Shown: in pieces, positions 1-11,676 of the stretch
Position numbering within the stretch: position 1 is the stretch's first letter
Layout: each line of letters opens with the position of its first letter
Assembly (NCBI RefSeq): GCF_042453785.1
Contig: NC_091669.1
Location: 35,047,001 to 35,111,000 of the forward strand
Direction of reading: 5' to 3'
Length of the DNA: 64,000 nucleotides
DNA from: Malus domestica
Taxonomy: Eukaryota > Streptophyta > Magnoliopsida > Rosales > Rosaceae
Position numbers and translations under genes: made by a program
The notes under the pieces: generated by a model
The model's input: only the letters and a program-made list of their open reading frames with translations
Told to the model about the DNA's origin: nothing
The model's database searches: none

Positions 1-3000
1 TTAGATGACAATGGCTTTGAGAAGGTCTCGAGTGCAACCTCCACCAAGCAAGCATGGGAGAAGCTTCAAACCTCTTACAAAGGAGCCGAACAAGTGAAAA
101 AGGTTCGTCTTCAAGTATTAAGAGGTGAGTTCAAATCTCTACAAATGAAAGGGTCTAAATCAATCTCTGATTATTTCTCAAGAGTCCTAGCCATTTCCAA
201 TCAATTAAAAAGAAACGGAGAAAAGTTAGAAGATGTTAGAATTATGGAGAAGATACTATGCTCGTTGGACCCTAAGTTCGAGCACATTATTGTGACGATT
301 GAAGAAACTAAAAACTTGGAAGAAATTAGTATAGAGCAATTAATAGGTTCGCTACAAGCATATGAAGAGAAACATAAGAAGAGGCAAGGGAATGATGAGC
401 AGCTCCTCAAGACGCATGTCCAGCCAAAGAAGAAAGAAGAAAGCTACGACAACGAGATAAGTCAGTATGGAAGAAGTCATGGTTGAGGTCACAGATGTGG
501 ACATGGACGTGGATGTGGTTGGAACTTCAACAACCATACCAATTACAAAAAAGGAGGAAGCTCAACAAAAGATCATGGAAGAGGACACTCAAACTTTAGG
601 TATGAAAAATCTCAAGTTCAATGCTACAATTGTCAAAAGTTTGGGCATTATGCTTGGGAATGTAGAGCTCCAAGCAACATGCCTGATGAGAAGGTCAATT
701 ATGTGAAAGAAGAGAAAGAAGATAATGGCATTGTGCTACTAGCATACAAGAACAATGATGGAGACCAAGACTATACATGGTACCTTGACACCGGCGCCAG
801 CAACCACATGTGTGGAAGAAGAAGCATGTTCGTAGAGCTCAATGAATCAGTGAGTGGCAACGTTCCTTTTGGAGACAAATCCAAAATACCCATCAAAGGA
901 AAAGGTAACATCTTAATTCCCCAGAAAAATGGCGGTCACCAATTAATTTCAAATGTCTACTACGTGCCCAATATGAAAAGCAACATTTTGAGTTTGGGTC
1001 AACTCTTAGAAAAAGGTTATGATATTCACATGAAAAATTATAGCCTTTTTCTTAGGGATGACAAAGGAAGATTAATTGCCAAGGTGAAAATGTCAAAGAA
1101 TAGGATGTTTCCTATGAATATTCAAAATAATGTTGCAAAGTGCCTCAAAACATGTTACAAAGACACATCATGACTTTGGCATCTTCGTTTTGGGCATCTT
1201 AACTTTGGGGGACTGGAGTTATTATCCAAGAAAGAGATAGTGAGAGGCTTACCGTGCATCAGTCGCCCTGGTCAAGCTTGCGAAGAATGTTTACTTGGGA
1301 AACAGTTAAGGAAAAGCTTTCCAAAGGAGTCGACCACAAGAGCCCAGAAGCCACTTGAGCTCATTCACACTGATGTGTGCGGTCCAATAAAGCCAAGCTC
1401 TTTGGGTAAAAATAATTATTTCCTTCTCTTCATTGATGATTTTTTAAGGAAAACCCGGGTGTATTACTTGAAGCAGAAATTAGAGGTATTTGGAGCATTC
1501 AAGAAGTTCAAAGTCACCATAGAAAAAGAAAGTGGTTGCAAGATCAAAGCCATAAGATCTGATCGAGGAGGAGAATGCACTTCGAAGGAATTTCAAGAAT
1601 TCTGTGAAGCCAATGAAATTCGTCGACCTTTGACAGTTCCAAGATCCCCTCAACAAAATGATGTGGTGGAAAGAAAAAAATCGAACCATCCTCAACATGG
1701 CTCGAAGCATGCTCAAAAGTAAGAGATTGCCTAATGAGTTGTGGGCAGAAGCTGTATCATGTGTTGTCTACTTATCCAATCAGTCTCCAACAAGAAGTGT
1801 GTGGGGAAAGACTCCGCAAGAAGCATGAAGTGGAAGAAAACCAGGTATCTCTCATCTAAGAGTTTTTGGAAGCATAGCCCATGTACATGTACTAAACGAG
1901 AAGAGAACCAAACTCGACGACAAAAGTGAGAAGTTCATCTTCATCGGCTATGACTCAAATTCAAAAGGCTATAAATTGTATAATCCAAACAATGGGAAGA
2001 CGATGATCGGTCGAGACGTGACGTTCGATGAAGAAGGAGAATGGGATTTTTGCTCTCTTGCAGGTGATCTTCACTTCTTTCCTCAGTTTGAAGAAGAGAA
2101 TGAACAAGGGATGATAGAGCAAGCAAGAGAGGTTCAACAAGAATCCATTACTCCACCTGCTTCACCAACATCAACCAATCATGGCAATTCACCAGTATCA
2201 GCATCGTCAAGTGGGAACCTAAATGAAAGAGAAGTACCACACATAAGAAGTTTACGAGATCTCTATGAGGTAGCTGAAAGACTTGATAATCCTACACTTT
2301 TTTATCTCTTTGCTGATTGTGAACCAGTTGACTTCCAAGAAGCAGTGCAAGATACTAAGTGGAAGAAAGTAATGGATGAAGAAATTGAAGCAATCCATAA
2401 GAACGAAACATGGGAACTCGTTATTCTTCCGAAATGACACAAAGCCATCAGAGTCAAATGGGTGTATAAGACAAAGAAGAATGCCAACGGAGAGGTTGAA
2501 AGATACAAGGCGAGACTAGTGGCGAATGGTTATAGTCAAAGAGCCGGAATCGACTATGATGAGGTATTTGCACCCATTGCTCAGTTGGAAACTATACGAT
2601 TACTAATTTCTTTGGCAGCTCAAAACAAATGGAAGATTCAACAAATGGATGTGAAGTCCGCTTTCCTAAATGGAGTCCTTGAAGAAGAAGTCTACATTCA
2701 GCAACCGTTAGGCTATGAAATCAAAAGGCATGAAGATAAAGTTCTGAAGCTGAAGAAAGCCCTTTATAGGTTAAAACAAGCCCCACGAGCATGGAATAGT
2801 CGCATCGACATGTACTTTCAAGAGAACAACTTCATCAAGTGTCCTCATGAACATGCTCTCTATGTCAAAGTCAAAGATGGAGATATTCTAATTGTGTGCT
2901 TATATGTGGATGATCTAATCTTCACCGGAAGCAATCCAAGCATGTATGAAGAGTTCAAGAGAGTAATGACCAAAGAATTCGAGATGACCAACATCGGGTT

Positions 3001-3850
3001 AATGGCATACTACCTAGGCATTGAAGTCAAGCAGAACAAAAAAGGCATTTTCATCTCCCAAGAAAGCTACACAAATGAGATACTGAAAAAGTTCAAAATG
3101 GAAGACAGCAAGCCCATAAGCACGCCAATAGAGTGCGGAGTCAAACTAACCAAGCATGACGAAAGAGAAAATGTAGATCCAACATTTTTCAAGAGTTTAG
3201 TTGGAAGCTTGCGCTATTTGACATGCACAAGACTAGACATTCTCTATGACGTCGGATTAGTCAGTCGCTACATGGAGAATCCCACAACTACACACTTGAA
3301 GATCGCCAAAAGAATTCTTCGATACCTTAAAGGTACTGTTAACTTTGGCTTGTTCTATTCAAGTTCTGATAACTACAAACTTGTTGGGTATAGCGATAGT
3401 GATTGGGCAGGAGTTTCCGACGATAGAAAAAACACTACTGGATTTGTGTTCTTCATGGGAGACACTAAATTCACATGGATGTCGAAGAAGCAACCGATTG
3501 TCATTCTTTCTAACTGCGAAGCTAAATATGTAGCTGCTACCTCATGTGTCTGTCATGCAATCTGGTTGAGAAACTTGCTGAAAGAATTAAGCATGCAACA
3601 AGAAGAGCCAACAGAGATCTATGTCGACAACAAGTCTGCAATAGCTCTAGCAAAGAATCCATTATTCCATGACAGGAGCAAACACATAGATACCTGCTAT
3701 CATTACATAAGAGAGTGTATTGCAAGAAAGGATGTGCAAGTGGAATACGTGAAGTCTTAAGACCAAATCGCGGACATATTCACCAAGCCACTCTAACAAG
3801 AAGACTTTATCAGATTGAGGAAATCAATCGGCGTCACAAGACAAGATTAA
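1..3850 (+). pseudogene. copia gag-pol polyprotein, broken
   Basis: This is the polyprotein remnant of the element. A UBN2-type gag region covers 1 to about 600 and a CX2CX4HX4C zinc knuckle lies near 630-665. The protease motif DTGASNHM is near 787-810. The integrase region carries the HTDVCGP and SDRGGE motifs (about 1360-1580). The RT keeps the catalytic YVDD box (about 2905), and RNase H follows to the end. Visible lesions are an in-frame TGA at 484-486, a TGA near 1171 where a Trp is usual, an extra A in the A-run near 1675 shifting the frame inside integrase, a TGA near 1828, a TGA at 2435-2437, and TAA at 3758-3760 plus a further TAA near 3796 shortly before the natural end. It cannot make a functional polyprotein. 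Confidence 0.93.
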
Positions 3851-3857
3851 GGGGTGA

Positions 3858-4344
3858 TGTTGAAATGTAATCTTGTCTTGGCCCAAGACAATTGATCCGG
3901 CCCATACACAAAGAAAGATCCATGCACATGCTAGAGAATTCTAGCAAATTTCAAGTTGGTGGAAGAGTCTAGAAGAATGGTAAGGATTCCACCAACATAC
4001 AAGATTAATAGATAATTCTAGCTCAGGAAGGTAGTGGAATTATTTAGATATCTCTAGCATGATACTTCCATACTTCTCCAAGGTTCCATCCATGCCTATA
4101 AAAGGAGAAGGCATCCACACCATTTGAAACAACCAAGAGAGCAAGTAGTGAGAAGTGAGAAGAAGCAACAAAGCTTCTAAGAGTGTTTGAGTGTTTCCTC
4201 TTGTACTAAGTTTGTGAGTGAATAAAAATCTTGTGTAATACATTGAGTTTTCTCTCTTTCTCTTGCCTAACAATTCCACTGCATTATATTCTTCTTTGTG
4301 AGATAAATGTCTCCAAAGTAGTGAAGACTTTTTATGCCCCAACA
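3858..4344 (+). repeat. 3' LTR of the copia element (487 bp)
   Basis: It begins TGTTGAAATG directly after the purine-rich tract and ends GCCCCAACA. Inside are a TATA-like box (TATAAAAG at 4097-4104) and a polyadenylation-like AATAAA (4221-4226), in promoter-then-polyA order on the + strand. Transcription starting here would read toward the GA2ox start codon 229 bp downstream. Confidence 0.88.
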
Positions 4345-4370
4345 CTCCTCTCCTAGCATAAAACACTAAT

Positions 4371-4372
<2 letters not shown>

Positions 4373-4442
<70 letters not shown>
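4373..4442. repeat. (CT)n then (AT)n microsatellite in GA2ox 5' region
   Basis: About 50 bp of pure CT dinucleotides are followed by about 18 bp of AT dinucleotides. The block sits between the copia LTR and the GA2ox start codon. It is probably in the core promoter or 5' UTR, and the AT run could serve as the TATA element. Length polymorphism is likely. Confidence 0.9.
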
Positions 4443-4573
4443 GAGCACCAGCTCAACCTTGATCGCACCTCCAAAGTACAACGTTCAAAGTCGAATTCCC
4501 CTTCTTATCCTGGATCTTACTCCTTTTTTCTCAGATTATTAATATTCCTTCAATCCCACAAAGAGAAACAAGA

Positions 4574-7500
4574 ATGGTGGTATCATCTCCTTCACCAATA
4601 AGAAGCAAGAAAATCATGGCAATAGGAATTCCCACAATCGATCTATCAAATTACAATAGGTCAAAGCTATCAGAACAAATTGTTGAAGCCTGTGAAGAAT
4701 ATGGTTTCTTTAAGGTGGTCAACCATGGTATCCCAAAAGAGGTCGTTGAGAAAATGGAAACACAAGGGTCTGATTTTTTTGCCAAGCCAACAATGGAGAA
4801 GCAACGAGCTGGCCCGGCTTGTCCTTTTGGCTATGGCTGCAAAAACATTGGCTGCAAAGGCGACACTGGAGAGCTTGAGTACCTTCTTATTCAAACCAAT
4901 CGTCAGTCCATTTCTGAGAGATCCAATGATATTTCCAACGACCCTACGAAATTCAGGTAATATATTGCGTTCATGATTTTCTAATTATATAGTTTGCATG
5001 CAACATATTTCGTAGACATTATATATGTCCGAGAAGTAATCATATAATTAAGGGAATAAGAAGGGATATGGTTTCTGTTTCTTCATAGAAGCTTCGTTGT
5101 TCATGGTAATAAGTTTATGGCGTGTTTGAATTTATTTCTTTGATTTGAATTGTTTTATGTCATTGTAGTAAGATGTAAAGAGAAACAAATCTTCTTCTGT
5201 AAGATTGTATTTCATTGACTGAATACACAATTACATGGATGTACATTTATATAGCCTTTGGCTCTTTACATTTATACCCTTAGCTTCCTTAACTAAACTT
5301 GTACAATCCTAACTAACCACAACTAATAACAAAACTAACTACATTTAGTTTTTCCAAACTATTTATCATTAACAGAAATGGATGATGTATCATCTGTCCT
5401 AATAAGATGTTGTCAGATGTAATGCTTGAAACAGTTTATCAAACCAAGCGCGAGGCGCTTGTTTGAGTCCATACAACGATTTTCTGAGCTTGCATACATG
5501 ATCTGGAAAGAGAGGATCAATGAAACCAGGGGGTTGTTGCATGTAAACAACCTCTTTTAAGTCACCATGAAGAAAGGCATTGCTAATATCTAATTGATTT
5601 AAGAACCAATTGTGTTGAACAGCAAGAGTAAGTAGAATTCGAATGGTAACCGGTTTAGCAACCGGACTAAAGGTTTCTTGGAAATCAATTCCCTCTTGCT
5701 GATGAAAGCCCTTGGCCACTAGTCGGGCTTTGTATCGATCAACAGTACCATCAGCTTTTGTCTTGACACGAAACACCCACTTGCAGCCGACGACATTTTG
5801 AGTGGAATGAGAAGGAACTAGAGACCAAGTCCCTGTAGATAGCAAGTTTAGCTGGAGGAATACGACCACAGATCTCGGGGTTCATGCGATCAAAGCAGTC
5901 AAGGGCCTCATGACTGGTAGATCCACAAATTTGACATTGGACTTTGAAGGTAGAAGAACCGGGATGATTGCGCGAGCCTTGATAAATCCGATTACCACGA
6001 TTAGGATTGAAATTACCACGAGGATTGCGATTTCCTCGATTGGAAATGAATTGACCCCTAGGAGGCTTGCCACGATTGGAGTTGTACCGAGAGGCAGAGT
6101 GAAGTGGTAAAGACTGAGCAGCAAATGCCGAGGGAGTAGGAAGCAGAGGAGGCTGAGACTGCACAGATAAAGCCTGAAATGGTTCAACCACAGAAGCTGA
6201 AGAGACTGTCTTCCGTCGAGCCATAGAAAGCTCCTTGGTAAGTAGGAGACCGTGAAGTTCATCCAGAGACGTCGAAGACAAACGGAGCATTATAGAATCA
6301 ATGAAGGACTCAAACTCATCAGGCAAACCATGTAAAGTAGCAGCAATTAGATCACGATCGGAGACGGAAACACCTGCAGCATGTAATGAATCTGCAATTT
6401 CCTTGATTTGCTGGAGATATCCCGAGATAGAATTGGAGCCTTTCTGTACCGACTGAAGGCGTGAGCGCACTTGATGAATATTAGCCTCCGAAACACCACC
6501 AAAACGCTGTTCAAGCTTCACCCAAAGCTCGCGAGAGGACGAGACGCCAACCGTGAACGGAATAATCTCTTCAGAAAGTGTGGAATTCAACCAGATCAGC
6601 AGATTTTGATCTTTTTCATACCATTCTTCAAAAGCTGGATTCAGTGAGCGATCAGCCAAGAGAGGCGGTGGACAGATCTCAGTGCCTTCAATCACACCGA
6701 GAAGTTTGTAACGCCGGAAAATAGGAGCAAACAACGCTCGCCATGGAAGATAGTTGGAGCTCTTCAGTTTAATCGGCACCATACTACCAATGTTGTGAAT
6801 CGTCAGAGAAGTGTACGAATTCAGAAAAGGAGGATTAGAAGAGGAATTAGGGTTTGGAGTCGGAGAAGATCCAATTGGGGACGAATCTGACAGAGAAGCC
6901 ATGATCTCGAACAAGAATCAATCGACGAACAGAAGAGAAATCAGAGAAGAAAGAGTGAAGAATCAGAGTTGAAACACCAAGAATCGATCAAGAGAAGTTC
7001 GATCGATGCGGAAGATGGATACGATGCTGTGAAGCAAAAAGGCGAGATACCATAAAGAGAAACAAATCTTCTTCTGTAAGATTGTATTTCATTGACTGAA
7101 TAAACAATTACATGGATGTACATTTATATAGCCTTTGGCTCTTTACATTTATACCCTTAGCTTCCTTAACTAAACTTGTACAATCCTAACTAACCACAAC
7201 TAATAACAAAACTAACTACATTTAGTTTTTCCAAACTATTTATCATTAACAGAAATGGATGATGTATCATCTGTCCTAATAAGATGTTGTCAGATGTATA
7301 TAACTCTGAATTCATGAAACTTGCCATAGAAAGAGGATTGCTTTACGGATGTAAGGTGGAAAAGATTGTTTAGTATTAATCCTTAGTATCCTAGAAAACG
7401 ACATATTTCCTTGTTGGAAAAAGAAAGGATTAAATTAGCAAACGATGTATTTTATAAGTAACTAACTAATACATTTTTAATACAATGCTTACCTTGTTAG

Positions 7501-8551
7501 TTGTTAGAATAATAATTTGTTGTTATTATATCAAAATCTTCGTGAATTAGTGCGAGAGTTTTTGTTTCATCACGAACATCCCTAAGTCATAAAAATTAAT
7601 AGACTTTCAAATTGGTTGGAGGGAACTCTTTTATGATAAACAAGCCCCAAAATATAATGTTTATATTGCTACATTAATTGTGAATCGATGACATCAATAA
7701 TTCACATTTAGATTATTGAAAATACGATAGATTAAGTTTTGACTAACTATACAATCATTGATTCTAACTGCCGAGGTTCCTACATAAAGTATACAATGAT
7801 TGAGTACCTTCTCCTAATAGCTTTAAGATTTAACAATGAATATCCAGGGTTAATAACTATAAGAAAATTGATTGAGGCTAATAGTACATGATGAGATTTT
7901 AGGATGGAAAGCAATTGGGTCGGTGGTCTCCAAGTTTTCTTGTTTCAAATAAAACCCATCTAAAAGTAGCAAAGAGGCAGATAAGCAGCTTAGCTTTATA
8001 ACTGTCAGCCACTGTTTGCAATATGTATGGCATTGGAATTATGCTCTTTTGTCAATATTTGAGTTTAATCCTTTCGAAGCCGACTTGAGTGTTGGAAAGT
8101 TTAACCTCAATTACATGATCTTAAATATATCATCATTTTATTGTCATTTCTGCAACATTTTCTATCCGTAGTACTTCTCCATTCATACAGTTTTGGGACT
8201 GGGGTCACCAAATAGTACCGAATGCTTGCTGATCTATGAATCGGGCATGTGATGTACCAATGAAAGTTTGACATGACTGCTTGGATCGACCTTATATATA
8301 TACATTCTTGCATGAACTGATTTTAATTTATTGGTATTGATCATATGAGTAAAATGAAACCACGTTAAACCAGGCATCGAGTTACATTGAGTACAAAGAG
8401 AAAGACATTATATATATATGTACACACACACACACACAGAGGCAGGCTTGCATTGGTCCACATTTTCAATTGTGGGACTCCCACTTTTGGCGGCAGCTAG
8501 GGCCAGATCGTTATTTGTTTGAAATAGTGAGCCAATTAACAACCCTAATCA

Positions 8552-8584
<33 letters not shown>

Positions 8585-10800
8585 CTAGAAGTGTAGGTCA
8601 ACAAATTAAAAATAGATAAAAGAGAATTGTTAACACTTAATACCACCAGGATTAGTTAACAAGTTTTATGAGGATGAATTATGTTGGTACAAATGGATAT
8701 ATAGTACCAAACAATAACTAGTAAATGGAGAGATTCAAAGAAAAGTTGAGTTGCATATATAAGCATCCTTTTTTCCTATACTAAATTTGGAAATGCATTG
8801 AGATGATTTTTCTTACAGTGAATAAATAAATTCTACAATGCATGGACAGTCACTCGTAGATAAAAGAGTAATAGTCACCAAATAATTGTCATATTTCCTG
8901 AAGTGATCAATTGGTGAATATTGCTTTTATACTATAATGATCTAACAGTCACTCACTCGCACGATAACTATTTACTATTTAGTGGTAGTTATTCATTGAC
9001 TATCTACTAACATGATCAATATTCTTTCAATTAATCCAGCTGTGCAGTGAATGATTACATAGAAGCAGTTAAAGAATTGGCATGTGAGATTCTTGATCTG
9101 GTGGCCGAGGGACTATGGGTTTCAGACAAGTCTGTGTTCAGCAGGTTCATCAGAGACGTCCAGAGCGACTCAATTCTTAGGCTTAATCACTATCCTCCGG
9201 TCAAGGACTGGGACACAGCAACTAAACAGCATCCTTTCACTAATAACAACAATAATGATAATCGGATTGGATTTGGAGAGCATTCTGACCCTCAAATCTT
9301 GACAATCTTTAGATCCAACAACGTGGGGGGCCTTCAGATTTTTCTACGTGATGGCTTGTGGGTTCCCGTCGCTCCCGACGCCAATCAATTCTTTGTAATG
9401 GTTGGTGATGCCTTACAGGTCAGTAACATCATCATTCATTTTGGATCAACCGTAAATTTACCAAGTATTATAAATTTTTTATCACTAGAAAAGTTTGAAC
9501 TAATTATATGATTTGAAAAGTTATATTTTTTTATCAAAATTAAAATAAAAGTAAAACCCCTCTGTCTCTCTCCCTCTTTTCTCACTCTAGAATCAATCAA
9601 GTTGGGGTACTCTACAGATCAACAAGAGGAAAAAACCAATCAATTGTAAATCTCAACGGCCTGTTTCCTTGTCCGGCAAGTAATTTCAGAGTTACATTTT
9701 GAGAAAAATATGTGGAAGTGATCTCCCTGCATGTCGCAAGCTGAGTGACAATAGTATCTTTCGGTTACAACATAATCTCTTCTATGATCCAAGTTCTTTA
9801 TTTTGGTGTTGCCAACAGTAAATTCATTTCTTAGAACAGACTAATTGAATTAAAATGATCCAAATAGTAAAATGCTAATTTCGCAAATAAAAACAAACAT
9901 TAAAAAAAAAACAAAAGTTGAACAAGCCTACAAAGTAGGTAGTTAAACTCCCACCATGTTTTCTTCTAATTTATGCCTACACACTTTGTGTGTGAACATT
10001 TTTTTTTTTTGGTTTTAAAGGGGGAAGGAAAGAGAGCCTTCAAAAGTAGGGTAGGGAGAGAGACTATTATTTTTTATTTTTTAAATCAGATATGCCACTT
10101 AATATTATAGTCTAGTGGCATTCCTCTTTACTGGTAAATGAGAGGTCTTATGTTCGATTATTGCCAAAGGTGAATTTGAACTACATTATTGCTAGTCCAT
10201 TATAAGATTAAACCCACTCTTTCCCCTTAGTGTAGATAATATAAAAAAATACAAAAATAAGGAAGAAGAAAGAAAGATATGCTAGCATCATTTGTGGGTG
10301 AGGCTTAAAAAAAGTGTAAAATTTAGGTTGTGCAAAATTACTTTACTATCCTTGATTTTATTTTGTGATAGAAAACTAAATTATTTTTTCACTCTCTTTT
10401 GGTTGGCAAAAAAAGTTTTGTTAATATGTAGTTTAGATGACATATATTTTTTTGGGACGCATTAAATATAATTTCATTTTTTATTTATTTGCAGGCTTTA
10501 ACGAATGGGAGGTTAGTGAGCGTGAGACATAGGGCACTAGCAAACTCAGTGGTGAAGCCAAGGATGTCAATGGTGTACTTTGGGGCACCACCACTCAATG
10601 CATGGATGTCTCCTCTGCCGGAGATGGTGTCGCCGGAGAAGCCCAGCCTCTACAAGCCCTTCACATGGGGTGAGTACAAGAAAGCTGCATACACTACACG
10701 ATTGGGAGATTCACGTCTAGACCTTTTCAAGATTAATAACCACAGGTGCAAGTGTAACGATCAAATTCCATGTCCATGCTTCGACAATCTTGTACAATAG
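4574..10800 (+). CDS. GA2ox: gibberellin 2-beta-dioxygenase (C19-GA2ox type)
   Basis: This 2-oxoglutarate/Fe(II) oxygenase would 2-beta-hydroxylate and so inactivate bioactive gibberellins and their C19 precursors in the cytosol. Coding exons are 4574-4956, 9040-9418 and 10495-10800, giving 1068 nt and 355 aa; all junctions are GT..AG with consistent phase. The N-terminal DIOX_N region has the [14 protein letters not shown] block. The oxygenase core holds NHYPP, the iron ligands of HSD (in GEHSDP) and the distal His (VRHRAL), and the 2-OG binding Arg (RMS). Length is slightly above the usual 330-345 aa because of a C-terminal tail with CKC and CPC pairs. Intron 1 (4083 bp) carries a young copia element and intron 2 a SINE. 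The reading frame is intact. I am sure of the family and less sure of the exact paralogue. Confidence 0.93.
5176..5415 (-). repeat. 3' LTR (minus sense) of intron-1 copia element
   Basis: This is the left copy of the 240-bp LTR. In minus sense it starts TGACAAC and ends near CTCTTTA. It is joined directly to an RT fragment, so the usual RNase H region and spacer before the LTR are missing. Confidence 0.88.
5399..5869 (-). pseudogene. copia reverse transcriptase fragment of intron-1 element
   Basis: The open frame reads the RT N-terminal part: the CKWVFRVK and [10 protein letters not shown] blocks, then [11 protein letters not shown], and it runs into the LTR. The catalytic YVDD region and RNase H are absent. 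The start is fused out of frame to the end of gag near 5840, which marks a large internal deletion. It cannot encode active RT. Confidence 0.9.
5751..6914 (-). CDS. copia gag protein, intact reading frame
   Basis: This is a Gag protein of the copia (retrotran_gag / UBN2) type. It is open from the Met at 6914 (or the more typical MASL start at 6902) through the capsid region, with the WL..L and LHGLPDEF blocks. An RG/NRG-rich stretch and one CCHC zinc knuckle (CQIC...C, near 5890-5930) follow. The last about 30 residues are out-of-frame RT sequence caused by the deletion junction near 5840. An intact gag is consistent with recent insertion and possible packaging, but no enzyme domains remain. 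Confidence 0.85.
   Translation of the reverse strand: MFEIMASLSDSSPIGSSPTPNPNSSSNPPFLNSYTSLTIHNIGSMVPIKLKSSNYLPWRALFAPIFRRYKLLGVIEGTEICPPPLLADRSLNPAFEEWYEKDQNLLIWLNSTLSEEIIPFTVGVSSSRELWVKLEQRFGGVSEANIHQVRSRLQSVQKGSNSISGYLQQIKEIADSLHAAGVSVSDRDLIAATLHGLPDEFESFIDSIMLRLSSTSLDELHGLLLTKELSMARRKTVSSASVVEPFQALSVQSQPPLLPTPSAFAAQSLPLHSASRYNSNRGKPPRGQFISNRGNRNPRGNFNPNRGNRIYQGSRNHPGSSTFKVQCQICGSTSHEALDCFDRMNPEICGRIPPAKLAIYRDLVSSSFSFHSKCRRLQVGVSCQDKS
7053..7292 (-). repeat. 5' LTR (minus sense) of intron-1 copia element
   Basis: This is the right copy of the 240-bp LTR, nearly identical to the left copy. It is followed in minus sense by the TGGTATC primer-binding start at about 7045-7052 and then the gag leader. 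Confidence 0.88.
7293..9039 (+). other. rest of GA2ox intron 1, no gene seen
   Basis: This is AT-rich intron sequence. I see only short tandem repeats: an ATAT/ACAC run near 8408-8439 and an (AT)n run near 8555-8582. The acceptor is the AG at 9038-9039, chosen because it keeps the frame into the [10 protein letters not shown] block. Confidence 0.6.
10095..10255 (+). mobile_element. tRNA-derived SINE in GA2ox intron 2
   Basis: An A-box-like TAGTCTAGTGGC (10108-10119) is followed about 40 bp later by a B-box-like ATGTTCGATTAT (10150-10161). The tail TGTAGATAATAT runs into an A-rich stretch. Spacing and order fit a Pol III SINE head. The same tail type occurs in the SINE near 46506-46710. No target duplication was established. 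Confidence 0.55.
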
Positions 10801-11480
10801 AACATTTGATTGAGTTTAAAGAAATTGACGAACATGTTGTTCTAAAGAAAACCTTGAAATTTTACAATGATAATTAAATAGGCAAATAGTTTTAGATTGA
10901 ATTAAATTTTTATAAGGATGATCTATGAACCGAGACTTACAAAATAGACAATTTGGATCGTTGAAGTTCAATAAGGAGTGAGTTCCAAAACTAATCCTCA
11001 TTCGAATAAAATGAAGATTCCTTTTTAAAGGGCTGTCTATTCATAATTAAGGTACGTGTATATATGTTTGGCTAGCCGCTAGCATGTTAGGTCAAAATTA
11101 TAGTTGAAAATATTGGAGGTCGAGCGTATGGATCGGGAATTTTTGCTCTGGGATTTAAGCATTTTCCCATTAATTTGCGTCTCCTTGCATGTGGATTTGT
11201 TTGAATATATGTATAACAAGTGTAGCCAAATACCGTAATGTCTGTTTTTTTCCATTGGGCTTTCAGTGTTTGATTTGATTTTGGTGTGTGTGAGGAATGA
11301 ACAAAAAGAATGAAGGTATATTCAGAGTGCGACGGATACAAGGCTGTGCAAAAATGCGGCAACCATATAATTCGTTTATATATGAGATGGATTGTAGGGT
11401 TTGAAGTAGTATAGTTTGATGATATTCTCTTGTAAATATTTCCTGATAAAATGATATATTTTCTTGATATGCTTAGCCTT
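10801..11480. other. 3' flank of GA2ox, no gene seen
   Basis: It holds the probable 3' UTR and downstream AT-rich sequence. Short open frames here have no recognisable domain. Confidence 0.5.
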
Positions 11481-11672
11481 CTAATGAAATACTGGGTTCT
11501 TGGTCATGGAAATTGCTGATGTGTTGTCACACAAAAGAGGTGTGGCATCCACTTGCAATTCTCTAAAGACTAGAGTATGAATCTCATCCAAATGGCCTAA
11601 GCTGTTGCTTTTGAGGCATTCACATGCTTGACCTGACGGCACAGTCGTCGGGTAGACTATATGGGCAAACAT
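11481..11672 (-). pseudogene. copia RNase H fragment
   Basis: On the minus strand a short frame ends with the copia RNase H block LLCDNTSAISMTKNPVFH, then a stop. Only this small part of an element remains. A MITE at 11677-11894 is inserted immediately beside it. Confidence 0.75.
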
Positions 11673-11676
11673 TTTG

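Larger units (their letters stand above)
1..4344 (+). mobile_element. Ty1/copia LTR retrotransposon, 5' end outside window, decayed
   Basis: Domains run in copia order on the + strand: gag with a CCHC knuckle, aspartic protease, integrase, reverse transcriptase, RNase H, then a purine-rich tract (about 3846-3857) and one 3' LTR (3858-4344, TG...CA). The domain order with integrase before RT marks Ty1/copia, and the protein resembles Tnt1/Tork-type elements. The 5' LTR and the start of gag lie beyond the window edge, so no target duplication can be checked; the five bases after the LTR are CTCCT. Several stops and a frameshift make it non-autonomous. It abuts the GA2ox gene in the same orientation. 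Confidence 0.95.
5176..7292 (-). mobile_element. young, internally deleted Ty1/copia element in GA2ox intron 1
   Basis: Two direct repeats of about 240 bp (5176-5415 and 7053-7292) flank an interior coding on the minus strand. The repeats differ at one position that I can see (gaatac versus gaataa). The element is flanked by AGATG on the left and an overlapping GATGT on the right, so the 5-bp duplication is clear but its exact phase is ambiguous. Next to the right LTR, the minus strand reads TGGTATC, the start of an initiator-Met tRNA primer site. The interior keeps gag but lacks most of protease, integrase, the second half of RT and RNase H. It is therefore non-autonomous and was presumably mobilised in trans. 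Confidence 0.92.

Noticed and set aside
4040..4474. 144-codon minus-strand frame with Arg-Glu repeats
   Set aside because: It is the reverse strand of the copia LTR end and the (CT)n/(AT)n microsatellite.
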